A stretch of 64,000 bases of DNA, taken from NCBI GenBank assembly GCA_025558075.1, contig JAHLKF010000001.1:1860001-1924000 (forward strand), written 5' to 3'. Made by a program: the position numbers and the translations under genes. Source of the DNA: Gaertneriomyces semiglobifer (lineage: Eukaryota; Chytridiomycota; Chytridiomycetes; Spizellomycetales; Spizellomycetaceae). The notes beneath the pieces were generated by a model. The model was given only the letters and a program-made list of their open reading frames with translations. It was not told where the DNA came from and ran no database searches. This document shows positions 46,560-57,307 of the stretch, piece after piece (the first letter of the stretch is position 1; every line of letters begins with the position of its first letter).

Positions 46560-48956
46560 TTAATCCCAGCGCGCCTGGACGTCAACTCCTAATCTGCCAT
46601 CCTTGACGCTTTCACAGCAAACCACCCAATCCTCCTCATCCTCTACAGTAATCACATGTCCGTCATCGTCTCGATACTGCAATGCGTCAATCATCAATTT
46701 GCCTTTGCCATCAGTGGTCACTAAAAGCGCAAATTTTTGCCTTAACCGGTGTAAGAGAGTCTCTAAAGCCAGAGTTCGTGAGATTTTCAATAGAACCGTA
46801 TGCGCTGCGTCGGGGCCGTCAGGCGACGGTGACATTGGCGTTCCAGGAGTTGCAGTTGGAGTTGAAGGCGGTAAACTCAACGTCGCCTTGATTCGTATAA
46901 AATGCGTCCAAACTTCTTCACGAGCGGTGCTCGCAATAGAGTGGGCGCGCAGCAGAGTACTCATTCGTCTATTTTGTACTGTTGTCGCGGCCCTTCCCAA
47001 TCTCTCAGGCGCTTGCGCCTGGGATCCGTTCTGCAGCCGGCGCAAGGTTGGAGATTCCACCTGTTGGACAGGTTGCATGACATCCTGCTGGACCACATTA
47101 CGGCGAAGAGTTGTGGCGGACCGCGTAAGTGGGGACCGTTCAGACGGCACGTCGCTGGACTGAGGCAGTGGTCGTTGTAGCGTATCAAACAGTGGTGACG
47201 TTGCGCCGCGCCGCAATTGCATTCCCGGCCGCACGGTTGTGGCAGACCTTCCAATTGATCGTCGATTCTGACCCAGATTCGATCTAACCAAAGTTGCTGA
47301 CCTTTCCACTCCGTCTACATCTCCTACGTTTCGCCGCTCGGCTCTCATCTCGCGGCCAGTTTTTGTGGTCAGTGTGCCTTTTCGCTTAAGAGTGGAGAAG
47401 GTGCGTTGCAGTGTAAAGTATTCTTCCGTTGGTCGGTGAACTGGCACTATCGCCCCCGTTGCGGTTGTCGATAGAGGGGCAGCGGCTTGCTTTTGGTTAA
47501 AGTACGAAGGCATCAATCCAGGGTCAGAGGTAGGCGTTGTCGATGCGCTGCGAGGCTCAGGGGGAGTAGCGAGGCTGGTGTATGAAGCATTTCTCTGCAA
47601 CGGGGCTGACATAGGTGAGGGTAGCATGAGATCAGCCGTTGCGCGGAAGCGGGCTGTACCGTCAGTCGGAGCGGGTGCAGACTGTGGCGACGGAGAACGG
47701 CGGGGAGCATCATCGCCACTCACATCGTTGTAAGCTGAAGGTGACCGCCTCAAGGAGCTTACTCTTGAGGGCACAGCGGGCAGGGCGGACAACGACGTCG
47801 CAGACAACGTTGGGGACGGTGGGCGCGGAAGGGTTCGGAGTGTCAGAGTTGGCCTCGACCGCGGTAGAGTCGACTGGGGAGGCTCAGTGGAGGAATCAGA
47901 GTGTCCGGACGAGCGACTTTCTACTGATGACCGGTTCTCTAATACCAACGGCAAACGGTTTAATTGTTGAGTAGAGGATTCTTCGGTAGAAGTTTTCATA
48001 AGAGCTGGTGGTGATCTAAGTATTATGGAAGATCGTGATCTTGCCAACGTCTTCGGGCGTGGGAAATCCTCCGACGACAGCGGCGAATACACCGGTGGGG
48101 AGGTGGCCAACTGCTGCGAGCTCGTAGCGGATATCTGACCTTCCGAGGAAATAGACTGCGTTCTGGAATAATCCTGCAATCTGCCTTCCATCAGGGCTTT
48201 CACGAATGTCTCTTCTTCTGTCTTGTCGCTGGAAAACCCGTCACTTGAAAAATATCCAGAAAGGACGGACAATGCGTCGACCGATTTATCTTCCTTTCTG
48301 TCAAGGACAACCCCAAACTTTTCTTGAGCCGCGGGGCGAAGAAGAGTGCTTAAACCACGACCAAGTGATATGTTCAAATCTTGTTGCAGAATCATTCTAG
48401 ATTGCCGCTTCTCCTGCACCGGTCTCAACCAAGGCTCATCTAAAGGAACGTCGATATCATCGTCCTCGTCATTTCGTAGAGTTCTGTTGGTTGATACAGG
48501 AGTTTTGGTGTCGCTCGTCTTTTCCATGTCATTGGCCAACTGCTCTGCGTTCACGTCCTTGGGCCAAATCCCTAAGAATTCTCTGACCAAGTAAATATTG
48601 TGCGCCCTCGTTTCCGGCATTGCCAACAGATCCCTGAGATACAAATCCAGCTTCTCGACCCTCTCATCGCAGACGCCTTTGGTGACAAAGAACTTGCTTT
48701 TTGGCAGCGACGGCAATCTCTTACGACGGTCGGGCATGGCCTTGAGATTTGCGGAGAGGGAGGAGTGAAATAGCACAAAATGATCGTATTTCCGCCATAT
48801 GGTGTAGCTCGTTGGCTTCGGTGACGATAAAGGGGATGTGGAGACTTGTACCCGATACCACGTTTTGCCGTCGCTGAACTTTCGGTGGGCTGTGCACCGC
48901 GCTAGATTGACATCCGGCGGCGCGAGCTTCACAGATGATGACGGGAAGTCTGCCAT
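46560..48956 (-). CDS. PX-PB1 domain protein
   Basis: Single exon, 798 aa. A PX domain occupies about residues 15-125: RKFSDGKTWYRVQVSTS, SYTIWRKYDHFVLFHSSL, then RRKRLPSLPKSKFF and LDLYLRDLLAMPE. The C-terminal 100 residues are a PB1 domain with a basic cluster (HTVLLKISRTLALETLLHRL RQKF) and an acidic OPCA motif (YRDDDGHVITVEDEEDW), so it could pair both ways. Between them lies a disordered Ser/Pro/Arg-rich linker. PX binds phosphoinositides; PX+PB1 is seen in Bem1, NoxR and p40phox, but no SH3 domain is present here. A polarity or NADPH-oxidase scaffold is an inference. Confidence 0.78.
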   Translation of the reverse strand: MADFPSSSVKLAPPDVNLARCTAHRKFSDGKTWYRVQVSTSPLSSPKPTSYTIWRKYDHFVLFHSSLSANLKAMPDRRKRLPSLPKSKFFVTKGVCDERVEKLDLYLRDLLAMPETRAHNIYLVREFLGIWPKDVNAEQLANDMEKTSDTKTPVSTNRTLRNDEDDDIDVPLDEPWLRPVQEKRQSRMILQQDLNISLGRGLSTLLRPAAQEKFGVVLDRKEDKSVDALSVLSGYFSSDGFSSDKTEEETFVKALMEGRLQDYSRTQSISSEGQISATSSQQLATSPPVYSPLSSEDFPRPKTLARSRSSIILRSPPALMKTSTEESSTQQLNRLPLVLENRSSVESRSSGHSDSSTEPPQSTLPRSRPTLTLRTLPRPPSPTLSATSLSALPAVPSRVSSLRRSPSAYNDVSGDDAPRRSPSPQSAPAPTDGTARFRATADLMLPSPMSAPLQRNASYTSLATPPEPRSASTTPTSDPGLMPSYFNQKQAAAPLSTTATGAIVPVHRPTEEYFTLQRTFSTLKRKGTLTTKTGREMRAERRNVGDVDGVERSATLVRSNLGQNRRSIGRSATTVRPGMQLRRGATSPLFDTLQRPLPQSSDVPSERSPLTRSATTLRRNVVQQDVMQPVQQVESPTLRRLQNGSQAQAPERLGRAATTVQNRRMSTLLRAHSIASTAREEVWTHFIRIKATLSLPPSTPTATPGTPMSPSPDGPDAAHTVLLKISRTLALETLLHRLRQKFALLVTTDGKGKLMIDALQYRDDDGHVITVEDEEDWVVCCESVKDGRLGVDVQARWD

Positions 48957-49627
48957 GGCTAGTTACAGAAAGTTAGTGGACTTCCAAGTTCGAAATTCAT
49001 CCAATGTTGATGTGTCCTCAGGCTGGCAATTGATGTCGGGTAGGCCGCGGTAGTGCACAACGTCACCCCGACAAGACAAACCCAAGAAGAAGGCACCTAG
49101 CAATAGTGACCGAGCCGTACTATTGTGCCTACTGTGCTCGTCGCTCCGCTCCGTTTTCCTCGACAAATGTGGTCCTTCGTAGTCTGCCTGGTTTCTGGGA
49201 AAAAGTGTTGCATCGTTTTCGACTTCTGACAACTGGCGTGTGCTTATGTCATACATCATATTGATAACGCGATGCGCCGTTGTGGTTAGGGTTATTTAGT
49301 TAAGCAGTAATACGCGCTGTGGTCGGTCTTATGAGCATTTGAAGAGCAACATGAACTAGAAAAAATGAAACCTAGGCACAAGAAAAGCAGCTGTAGATAC
49401 CTGGTCTGATAGACGGAGCGCTTTGCTTGTAGTAAATAGTCATTACGCGCGGAAAGAGCGACAATTGCGCGTCCTGCTGATGCATATTATTCCCTAGTCA
49501 TCACTGGACCGCACCCAATGAATGCAGGTACGCATGAAAAAGTTCTACAAGCGCCGGCCACTTCTTGTGGACTTCATGCTATTGACATAGATGCCTTCGT
49601 ATCGCTATTTCGCCGCCGAGCTCCAGC
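48957..49627. other. Spacer upstream of PX-PB1 gene
   Basis: 670 bp. A 98-codon ATG-started ORF on the same strand (49259-48963) ends only 7 nt before the PX-PB1 start. It is not recognised and may be an upstream ORF. Confidence 0.4.
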
Positions 49628-51066
49628 TTATACTTTCTCATCTGGAAATAAGCTGGCATCAGCACCAAAGACCATGGTCAAACGAGGAACAGTTTAAATG
49701 CTTACAGTCCAATTTTCCTTCCAGCTTCTTCATATCGGCAACTTTTCGTACCGCTTTCATAAAGTCGTCTTGCACAACGTACTCTCTCTCATCTCTGATT
49801 GCAAACATTCCCGCCTCGGTACAAACATTTCGAAGATCAGCGCCGTTAAAACCGTCAGAAAGCTTGGTTATGGCTTCGTAGTCTGTAAACAGCAGCATTT
49901 AGCGGGACGGAAGTAAGTGCACTGATAGTCGTTTGTGAACCTACCAATCTCCCCATGCTTGGTGATATTGGCGGCATGGATTTTAAGCACTTCCATTCGT
50001 CCCACCTCATTCGGCAGCGGAATCTCAATCTTTCGGTCTAAACGTCCAGGCCGCATCAGAGCAGGATCAAGCGTATCCGGCCTATTCGTGGCCATGATCA
50101 ATTTGGTCTGTCCAAGGTAATCAAATCCATCCATCTGATTCAACAATTCCATCAGTGTCCGCTGAATTTCTCTATCAGCGGACGTGCCTTCACTGAACCT
50201 GCGACCTCCAATAGCGTCGATTTCGTCCATGAAGATAATGCACGGTTCGTGCTCCTTGGCATATCCGAACATCTCGCGGATAAGCCGCGCGGATTCTCCT
50301 ATATATTTATCGACAATAGCTGATGAAACGACCTTCAAGAAATTGCATTCCAACGTTGACGCAACTGCTCTCGCCAATAGCGTCTTCCCTGTGCCCGGCG
50401 GTCCATAAAGCAGAACTCCTTTTGGCGGTTTGATGCCGACTCGCAAGAACAGCTCCGGATTCAGCAGCGGTAGCTCAATTACCTCACGCAATTCACGGAT
50501 CTGTTCAGAAAGACCACCGATGCCGGTGAAGGAAATATTTCCGGGATCTTCAGTGGACATGTTGTAGACCAAGGGGTCAACTTCACGAGGGAGGATACGC
50601 ATGATGGTCAAAGTGGTCATATCCAGGGAAACACGGGTACCGTTCTTCAGCTTCTCCTTTGGAACACGATCACGACATCCGACGACATACCGTGGCCCGG
50701 ACGACGCTTTAACAATGACTGGTGACAGTAAGGGTTAGGCGCTTGCATACCAGATCTGAGGGTCGACACGCTGCGCTCATCACACATACATCTGTCGCTA
50801 TCCAGCTGCTTCAAAACCTCGCCAATAATCTGCCCAACGCTCTGTAGTGCTTTGAGATCCTCTTCCGTCTTGTCATAGTCCTTCTCTAAAGACCGCACGC
50901 CCAGTCGTACTAGGTCAAAGATGGGGTTAACGATTTGCACATCAGAAAACCCATCACATAACTCTTGCCTGTACGTACATTCTTTGACTTTGGCTTCCAG
51001 TTCCCGGTGCTGCAGCAGCGCCTTGCGGTAGTCGGCCAAGACCTTGGCGCGTCGATCGTCCGCCAT
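49628..51066 (-). CDS. RPT4: RPT4, 26S proteasome regulatory ATPase
   Basis: Exons 51066-50979, 50909-50790, 50718-49945, 49882-49706 and 49641-49628, 390 aa (human PSMC6 389). N-terminal coiled coil ([14 protein letters not shown]) leads to the OB segment. AAA motifs: Walker A GPPGTGKT (about 175-182), Walker [16 protein letters not shown], second region [20 protein letters not shown], and [20 protein letters not shown]. Rpt4 is one of six ring ATPases that unfold substrates. The last coding exon is 14 nt and gives the ending KLEGKLDYEKV; without it the frame would read a non-conserved tail. All phases close. Confidence 0.96.
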
Positions 51067-51444
51067 TGTTGTTGGAAAAGAACGGCGGTAGTCTGAATGC
51101 CTTGTTTCCACACAATCCTATCTCTACTCCTTCTCCTCCCTTATTCTCTGCTCGGTATGCGGTGGAGCTGGTGTGCTAAGCGGGCGGTGGTTTTCGCTGC
51201 GATCGACGTGAGTGCCAAAGCGAGACAAAGACGAGGTCGTCACTTAGTATATGCTACATGACTGTGCCGCCACGCGTTTGCGTCGGCTTTCGACGACGAG
51301 ATGCTCTCAGAACACAATGCACGAATGGCAGAGTTCATCACCTCATTCCCGGTGAGGTAAGGAAAAGGATGGGATGAATTTATAGATGCAGTAATAATCG
51401 AGGGTCCATACTGTGTTAAACAGTGGTACAGAGTTCTCATTTAA
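51067..51444. other. Spacer upstream of RPT4
   Basis: 378 bp. I looked for a PACE-like GGTGGCAAA and did not find a good copy. No gene seen. Confidence 0.4.
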
Positions 51445-52740
51445 TCAGTCGATGTATGTTATACCTGTCCTTTGTTTGGCCGCACGTGAGGGCGGTGGCC
51501 TCGGCGGTGGAGGAGGCGGCGGTCGACGGTTAGGCTTATCATCCACTGGAAGCGCTTGCCGCATCCGCGGTTCGACACCAGTTCCCGCGATGATGGAGAC
51601 CTGAGGCCCAGGCATTGATTGCGGCCCATACTTGAACATCGCATCAGGCGCGTTGGGAAGAATGTCCGACCGCAGCTCTGGAACGAAATTCCTAGGTGCC
51701 AATTTGAAGCGGTGCGGTACGAGGGTCGTAACCAGAAGCTCATATAATCCAAATACGTGCGACTTCCCGCACACAACGACGATATTCATTTCACCGTTGC
51801 TGTTAGTGTTTTCTGACTGAAAATCATTTGTGCCTTTCTGCGCTGCTGCATTTGCACCTTCTTCCAAGCGTCCATAATAGTATCCCAGGTCACGTACTGC
51901 CTCAGTAATCCCTTCACACATACCAGCATTTCTAGCCTCCACCCACCAGAACCAGTCTCGCGGGTGGAACGTTTTCCATATTCGTAAATACAACTTCCAG
52001 TCGTCAACGCCTGCCTTATCTTCACCAATTTCCCGTTCAATGCTGATAGCTCGTGAGCCGAACGACGAGAACAGCAAAAGTTTGAACAACCCACGTGAAA
52101 TCAGGTTGGGACGGACAAAAGATGGCTTAAGTGAATACTTCTTGATAAGCGAGCTTAAGATGGCCCGAGAGGACGGATGGGAAAGGGTGTTCGGATGTTG
52201 ATCAATCAGTCTGGTGACACACTTCGCATAATTTCGCAGTGCAAGGTGATACGCTAAAGGCATCTCAGCCCCGTAATCAGAATCTGTTGCGGGAGAATTC
52301 GAGTTGTCTTCATCGTTCAGATAGCTCGGATTGCTACTATCCACTGTTTGTACTCCCTTCAGTAATCGAAGATCAAGTCCAGGTTCCCCCGACTCATTTA
52401 ACAAGTAAGAGTCAAATCCCAGAGTGTTCCATCGTTTCTGATCCACCTCAAGGCACAGGGCCTTTGGCTTTACTTTTTGGATAACGCGCCGCACGCGGTC
52501 CAGTGACGATGGGGAATGGTGATGGACTCCGCATAAGTATATGTTAATTCCTGTCTGCAGATGGGTGAGAGGATATCGAAGCGTTAGAGATGTCCACTCT
52601 TCGTCGACATCAGAATGCTTCCCACTGGAAGTGCTTGCCGTAGAAGACGATGACCGGTAACTGCCGACGAAACCCTTTCTTCTTATCGAGATCTCAAGAT
52701 AGCGCACGACTCTCTGACGAAACAGTTGTTCCTGTATCAT
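51445..52740 (-). CDS. TraB-domain protein
   Basis: Single exon, 431 aa. The TraB/PrgY-like fold starts with INIYLCGVHHHSPSSLDRVR and has VKPKALCLEVDQKRW, a pattern of His, Ser and Glu conserved in TRABD-type proteins. Later segments include EMPLAYHLALRNYAK, ISIEREIGED, ARNAGMCEGITEAVRDLGYYY and VVVCGKSHVFGLYELL. A proline run (about eight) near the C-terminus is typical of disordered tails. Eukaryotic TraB proteins are linked to mitochondrial and ER-contact functions; this copy is not classified further. Divergent from uS5m, 251 bp apart. Confidence 0.78.
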   Translation of the reverse strand: MIQEQLFRQRVVRYLEISIRRKGFVGSYRSSSSTASTSSGKHSDVDEEWTSLTLRYPLTHLQTGINIYLCGVHHHSPSSLDRVRRVIQKVKPKALCLEVDQKRWNTLGFDSYLLNESGEPGLDLRLLKGVQTVDSSNPSYLNDEDNSNSPATDSDYGAEMPLAYHLALRNYAKCVTRLIDQHPNTLSHPSSRAILSSLIKKYSLKPSFVRPNLISRGLFKLLLFSSFGSRAISIEREIGEDKAGVDDWKLYLRIWKTFHPRDWFWWVEARNAGMCEGITEAVRDLGYYYGRLEEGANAAAQKGTNDFQSENTNSNGEMNIVVVCGKSHVFGLYELLVTTLVPHRFKLAPRNFVPELRSDILPNAPDAMFKYGPQSMPGPQVSIIAGTGVEPRMRQALPVDDKPNRRPPPPPPPRPPPSRAAKQRTGITYID

Positions 52741-52991
52741 CCTCTGCTTCTCTCGTTCACCAGCTTTGCTTTTGAATTGCCGGTTTGTCGCTGCTCAACT
52801 TCCTCAAATTCTTGAGGCGCGTTGGATGACTGTGCACGATTGTTGCCTATAGCAACGCCTTAGGATTTTGGAAATCTGCTTTTCGGTGAACGGCAGCGAC
52901 ATCGACACATACACCGACTACACCAATCGACCGGCGGGGAGGAGAAATTGGTTTGGATTGCGGAGTCGGAAGTAACATTATTACAGATAGA
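52741..52991. promoter_or_regulatory. Divergent promoter region TraB gene / uS5m
   Basis: 251 bp between start codons; no obvious box. Confidence 0.4.
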
Positions 52992-53895
52992 ATGTCCTTA
53001 ACGAGATTGAATATGGGGCTGCGGTGCCTTTTGCCCAGTCATTCACATTTGACGGATCGCATCATGAGCAGAACATTTGGTTGGTGGCAAGATGCGTTTT
53101 CGTAAATGAGTTTGGAGTCAATCATCTTATTGTCAACATGTAGCTCTGCCGTCGCTCCTGACAAGATCAGCAACACCAGCGCGAGCAGCTTCCAGCAAGC
53201 CGTACGGGAACAACAACAACACCGACGACTCTACATCTTTCTCATCACAGCCACAATTCACCTCTAACGACCGTACGTATCCCACACAGACTCGAGTATC
53301 GGCGACGCCCGGCAAGCGACTCATGAACCGCGTCCTCCATGTCCGTCGAGTGGCCCGGGTCAACTCGGGTGGAAAAGTGCGAAGCGTGTCCGCCCTCGTT
53401 GTAGTAGGCAATGGCAACGGTGTGGCCGGTTATGGAGAGGGCCGTGGAGCTGACATGCAGAGTGCAGTGCTCAAGGCAACGCGAAACGCAGAGAAGAATC
53501 TGAACTACTTTCATCGATTCAACAACAGGACAGTTTACCAAAGCGGAGAATTTCAATGGCACGGAGTAAAACTGAAGATTATGGCCGCACCACCAGGTGA
53601 GTTGTGTGTTGGACGCAAGATTCGGCGTTATAACGCGAAAAACCGAAAATGATTGCTGACAAAACGTGCAGGGTATGGTATCATAACGAGCAATCCCATT
53701 CACGAAATTTGTCGTATGGTCGGCATCTCCGATCTTGGTGTGAAAGTCTACGGATCACGTAACCCCATGAACGTCATAAAGGCAATGTTTGAGGCCTTGA
53801 AGACACAGAGGCTACCCGAAGAGATTGCCAGAATGCGTGGAAAGCGTGTAGAGGATGTGGAGTTGAGATATTATGGAATGAATTCCAAGAAATAA
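52992..53895 (+). CDS. MRPS5: Mitochondrial ribosomal protein uS5m
   Basis: Exons 52992-53079, 53144-53596 and 53672-53895, 254 aa. N-terminus MSLTRLNMGLRCLLPSHSHL is a presequence. The uS5 double-stranded-RNA-binding part reads RLMNRVLHVRRVARVNSGGK, SALVVVGNGNGVAGYGEGRG, then AVLKATRNAEKNLNYF; the C-terminal part has GYGIITSNPIHEICRMVGI SDLGVKVYGSRNPMNVIKA. uS5m is part of the mitoribosome decoding and mRNA-entry region. The donor of exon 1 (GTTGGT) was chosen because it alone keeps the frame into exon 2; this junction is the weakest point. Confidence 0.88.
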
Positions 53896-54135
53896 TATGC
53901 AATATCTATTCAGGCAAAATGCATCTAATTAGTATCATTGAGGCTAATGTGTGAATGAAAAGCTACATAATTAAGGCTCTTCTAATCACCGCAGCAGAGT
54001 ACGCGGACACAATTTATTTACCAAAAAGCGACCCTATGCCAATATGCAAAGGCTATGCATTCTCTGTACAAGCATAGAAGGGGTCAGACACTCCTTCGTC
54101 ATCAGTCGTCCCATGAGCGCATAGAGGTAAGTCCA

Positions 54136-55571
54136 TCACGAGCCCGACGTTGCATTGTTTTGACTCTGTTGGGTATTGGGATCTTGAGACTCAGAGACAA
54201 GAGAGTACCGGCAAACAGGACAGGTTCCTACGAAGAATCGCCTTGGTCAATATACTGGGAACGCATATGTGAACAAGGACTGTATACCATTGACGGCAAG
54301 CCATTTATCGATGCACTCTGGGTGAAAAATGTGCCCGCATCGCTTCTGAACGTCGTCATTCGGCGTTGCGCTGTCCCTTTTGCCTTGATGGTCACCCACA
54401 AATCCTTTCACCGTTTCCCCTTCCCGAAATTCGTCCTGGCATATGGGACACTCCCCGTGTTCGCTCAACTCCCATTGCGAAATAGGGAATTTGGGTAAAG
54501 ATGTGATTTGGTCTGACGACGCTGGTGGAGGCGCCGAGCGGCTCTGAGCGGATTCCATAAGCTGGGTGATGATGGAGTCCAGATGTGAAGAAGAAAGAAC
54601 ATAATCCCCGGGGTTGCCAACCATGTTGAACATCTGAGCAAACGGGTTGGTGAAAGCGTTGTTTGTGTTAGATGTGTTGGAAGGGGCTCCAAGGATACTC
54701 TCGAGCATGCTGAATGTCATATTCAAGTGTCAATGGAATACAGTCTACTGAAATGGTACACCGCAAACGTTACTTACGCCGTCAAGTCCAGAATCGGTAC
54801 TCCGCCGCCACCTTCATTACCACTAGGTGGTGCTGCTGCTCTTATCCCAATGTTAATTGGACGGCCCGTGACGAACGCGCCTGGAATGTTTGCCGTGCCA
54901 CCAGTATTAGAAGTACTCCTTCTATGGTTGAAAGGATTCTCTTCAGCTGCGACCGCGCCCATTCCAACCGCTTCGCCCGGTTCCTCAGCCGCCGGAGCAT
55001 GCCCTTCTGATGTGTCTCCTGTACTGTGTTGATTCCTTCCATGAGGGCTTTGCGCGTTGACAGTGATACCCACACTGCCGCCCATGATCTGTTGCAACCA
55101 TGTTTGCAACATATTCGCAACATCGTTGGCGCCTTGCTGTCCGGCACCGCCTCGAGTGGTGCCTGCGTGCATAGCAAAAGCTGGGTGGCCAACACCACCA
55201 CCAGTTCTACTTGGTGATCCGCCTCCACCTGCTATAAAAACTAACTCGCCGTCATCGTCCTCATCTGTATCGTAACTTGTAGGCAAGAATGCGCGTGGAT
55301 CCGTGGATATCTCAATCTCTTCAACGAACTCGCCCCCGCATATTGGACACGTTGGCGTTCCAGTGTCCAAAACAGCGGAAATCTGCGAATTGCACTGATG
55401 ACACCAGTAGTTGCCGGGTTCGTCCTCATCTTCAGATGACTCTTCTGTCCCCACATCATCGTTATACCCCAAAATATGCGGATGGCGGTTCTCTGCATCT
55501 GATCCATCGTGCTCACCCAATGTATCTTCGCGTTCGCGGAGGTCGTCGTTGGAAGGGTGATGGGAAGACAT
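54136..55571 (-). CDS. Zinc-ribbon/RING-H2 E3 ubiquitin ligase, RNF115/126-like
   Basis: Exons 55571-54778, 54709-54400, 54345-54288 and 54227-54136, 417 aa. An N-terminal zinc ribbon has YWCHQCNSQI and TPTCPICGGEFVEEI. The middle is Gly/Ser/Thr-rich disordered. The C-terminal RING-H2 reads GECPICQDEFREGETVKG, CGHIFHPECIDKWLAVNGTC PVC, with C-H-H-C order complete only after splicing of the 54-nt intron and the last intron. This layout is that of RNF115/RNF126, which act in BAG6-linked quality control and endosomal sorting. Start set at the first ATG (MSSHHPSNDD). Confidence 0.86.
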
Positions 55572-55873
55572 GCCGTCAACAGTTCTGCGTGTTCTATCTC
55601 GCCTGTGATTCACTCAAATGCCCAGTTATGTTCTTCCGCGTTCACTCAAACTCCCTCTCCCGCTTTCCCCAATCGTCGCTTTCTGACACCTGCGCTTCCT
55701 TCTATTCTTCCCAGGACCTCCTGCGTCCACTCGCTGCTTCAGTTCCGAAATGATCGAAGGCTGACCACACGCTCATTTCGCAGCATCCTACCAGATCACG
55801 TGACATGTCAAGTTTACCCGAAGGGAGGAGCTTTGGAAATCAACATACGAAGCCAAACGGTCTTTTTATCGTG

Positions 55874-55956
55874 GCACGTTTGGCCGAGTTGGTCTAAGGC
55901 GTGGGTCTCAAGTTCCCATCTCTTCGGAGGCATCGGTTCGAATCCGGTAGCGTGCA
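55874..55956 (+). tRNA. tRNA-Leu: tRNA-Leu (CAA)
   Basis: 83 nt, class II. Acceptor arms GCACGTT and AGCGTGC close the molecule with one G-U pair; base 55956 is the discriminator A. D-arm region TGGCCGAGTTGGTCTAAGGC is standard for Leu. The anticodon loop CTCAAGT gives CAA at 55909-55911. A short variable arm (TCTCTTCGGAGG) and the T-arm ATCGG-TTCGAAT-CCGGT follow. The base pair next to the anticodon loop (31/39) would be U-U. No intron is visible. Confidence 0.9.
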
Positions 55957-57307
55957 CAATTTTGCTTTTGCCGAAAATCACCTCACCAGAGTGGTAGGAG
56001 TTAGGGTTAATCACCTGCTTGCATTTCCATGACGACGGTTCATTGCCGCGGGTATAAAAAGCGCTTGGGCCCGAGGAACTCCTTCGTTTCTCTTCACCGC
56101 CTGGTTCGGGGGGGCTGGTCCTTGTCGTCACGGAACGGCAAGTAAAATACAGGAACCTTCGTTCGGCGCACCCTCGCTCGACGCAAGGCTTGTCTCGTAG
56201 GCAAGTAAAATACAGGAACCCTCGCTCGACGCAAGGGCTTGTCTCGTAGGCAAGTAAAATACAGGAACCCTCGCTCGACGCAAGGGCTTGTCTCGTAGGC
56301 AAGTAAAATACAGGAACCTTCGTTCCACGCACCCTCGCTCGACGCAAGGCTTGTCTCATAGGCAAGTAAAATACCGGAATCCTCGCTCGACGCAAGGCTT
56401 GTCTCGCATGGCAAGTAAAATACAGGATCCTTGCTGACGACGCAAGGCTTGTCTCGTAGGCAAGTAAAATACAGGAATCCTTGCCAGCAGCTATGGATCA
56501 TAAGATATCCTGCTGAATGGCAAGAATTTTACACGATCCTTTTCGACATTCGAACAGGAGAAGTGTGTTCTCCGGCAAGACTCCAAATCCAAAAGGAATC
56601 GAGCGTCAATGCAGGAGTGTCTGTGCAGCTTCTGTGCAGTTATTTGGGAGGGTGTGATGGTTGAAGGCAGGAGAATGGTTCTTGAACTCTGAGATGGTGA
56701 TTTGCAAAGGGGTGATCGAGTAATAGAATCGGGCGCGAGCAAACGCAACCAACGCGTCTGCACTGTTCTGTGGTTGGGATAGTTAGTTAGATGTGGTTTG
56801 CTGTGTGTTTGAATGTAAGACTTGTATCAGTTCCTGGCGGTTCTCCGCTCGAGCGATGGAATATATTCGACTGTTGTTGACAGAGTGGTTCGTTGGTGCT
56901 AATTGTTCACATTATAAGGCCTGGAACAAACCCTTATGTTTTGGACGCACGGATGTTTGAGAAGGATCTCTTATCGAGATTGTGGATGGCCCTCACTTGA
57001 TTGTAGATACCGTTCAATGCAAGTGATAACCCAGGTATGATGAGTCTTACAACGTTGACGATCTGAAGCTATTTTTAACTTTGATTCAGGATCGCCACAA
57101 TTGTCTGTGGTGCGGCCGGGCTTTTCCGTACCGTCGAAGAAACAAACGCACAGTGTACACAACCTTCCAGCCGAAACGATGAATGACGCAAATCTCTCAG
57201 ATATGAATAGTAACATGCGACAACGATCTTCCGAAGACCTATAAAGCCATAATGGTTCTTCGAGTAGGGGGGACGATTTCAAGATTTGCGTCTTAACTGC
57301 AGTCGCC
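55957..57307. other. Long spacer with tandem repeat
   Basis: 1.35 kb between tRNA-Leu and the 7TM gene. It holds the minisatellite at 56137-56484. A TATA-like GGTATAAAAAG occurs at about 56050. The remainder shows nothing recognised. Confidence 0.5.
56137..56484. repeat. Minisatellite, 49/63-nt units in 161-nt higher-order array
   Basis: Copies of GGCAAGTAAAATAC start at 56137, 56200, 56249, 56298, 56361, 56410 and 56459. Unit lengths are therefore 63, 49, 49, 63, 49, 49, then a partial copy. The 63-nt units carry an extra 14 nt around TTCGTTCGGCGCAC. So two 161-nt superunits (56137-56297 and 56298-56458) are followed by the start of a third. The minus-strand ORFs across the array arise from the repeat. 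Confidence 0.93.

Noticed and set aside
49283..49295. Telomere-like TTAGGGTTA
   Set aside because: Only about one and a half units; also seen near 50730 and 56000. Too short for a telomeric or interstitial repeat.
55814..56501. Repetitive minus-strand ORFs (YFTCLRDKP-like and FYLPTRQAL-like)
   Set aside because: They arise from translating the minisatellite; units of 49 and 63 nt do not keep one frame, and no start context or family is present.
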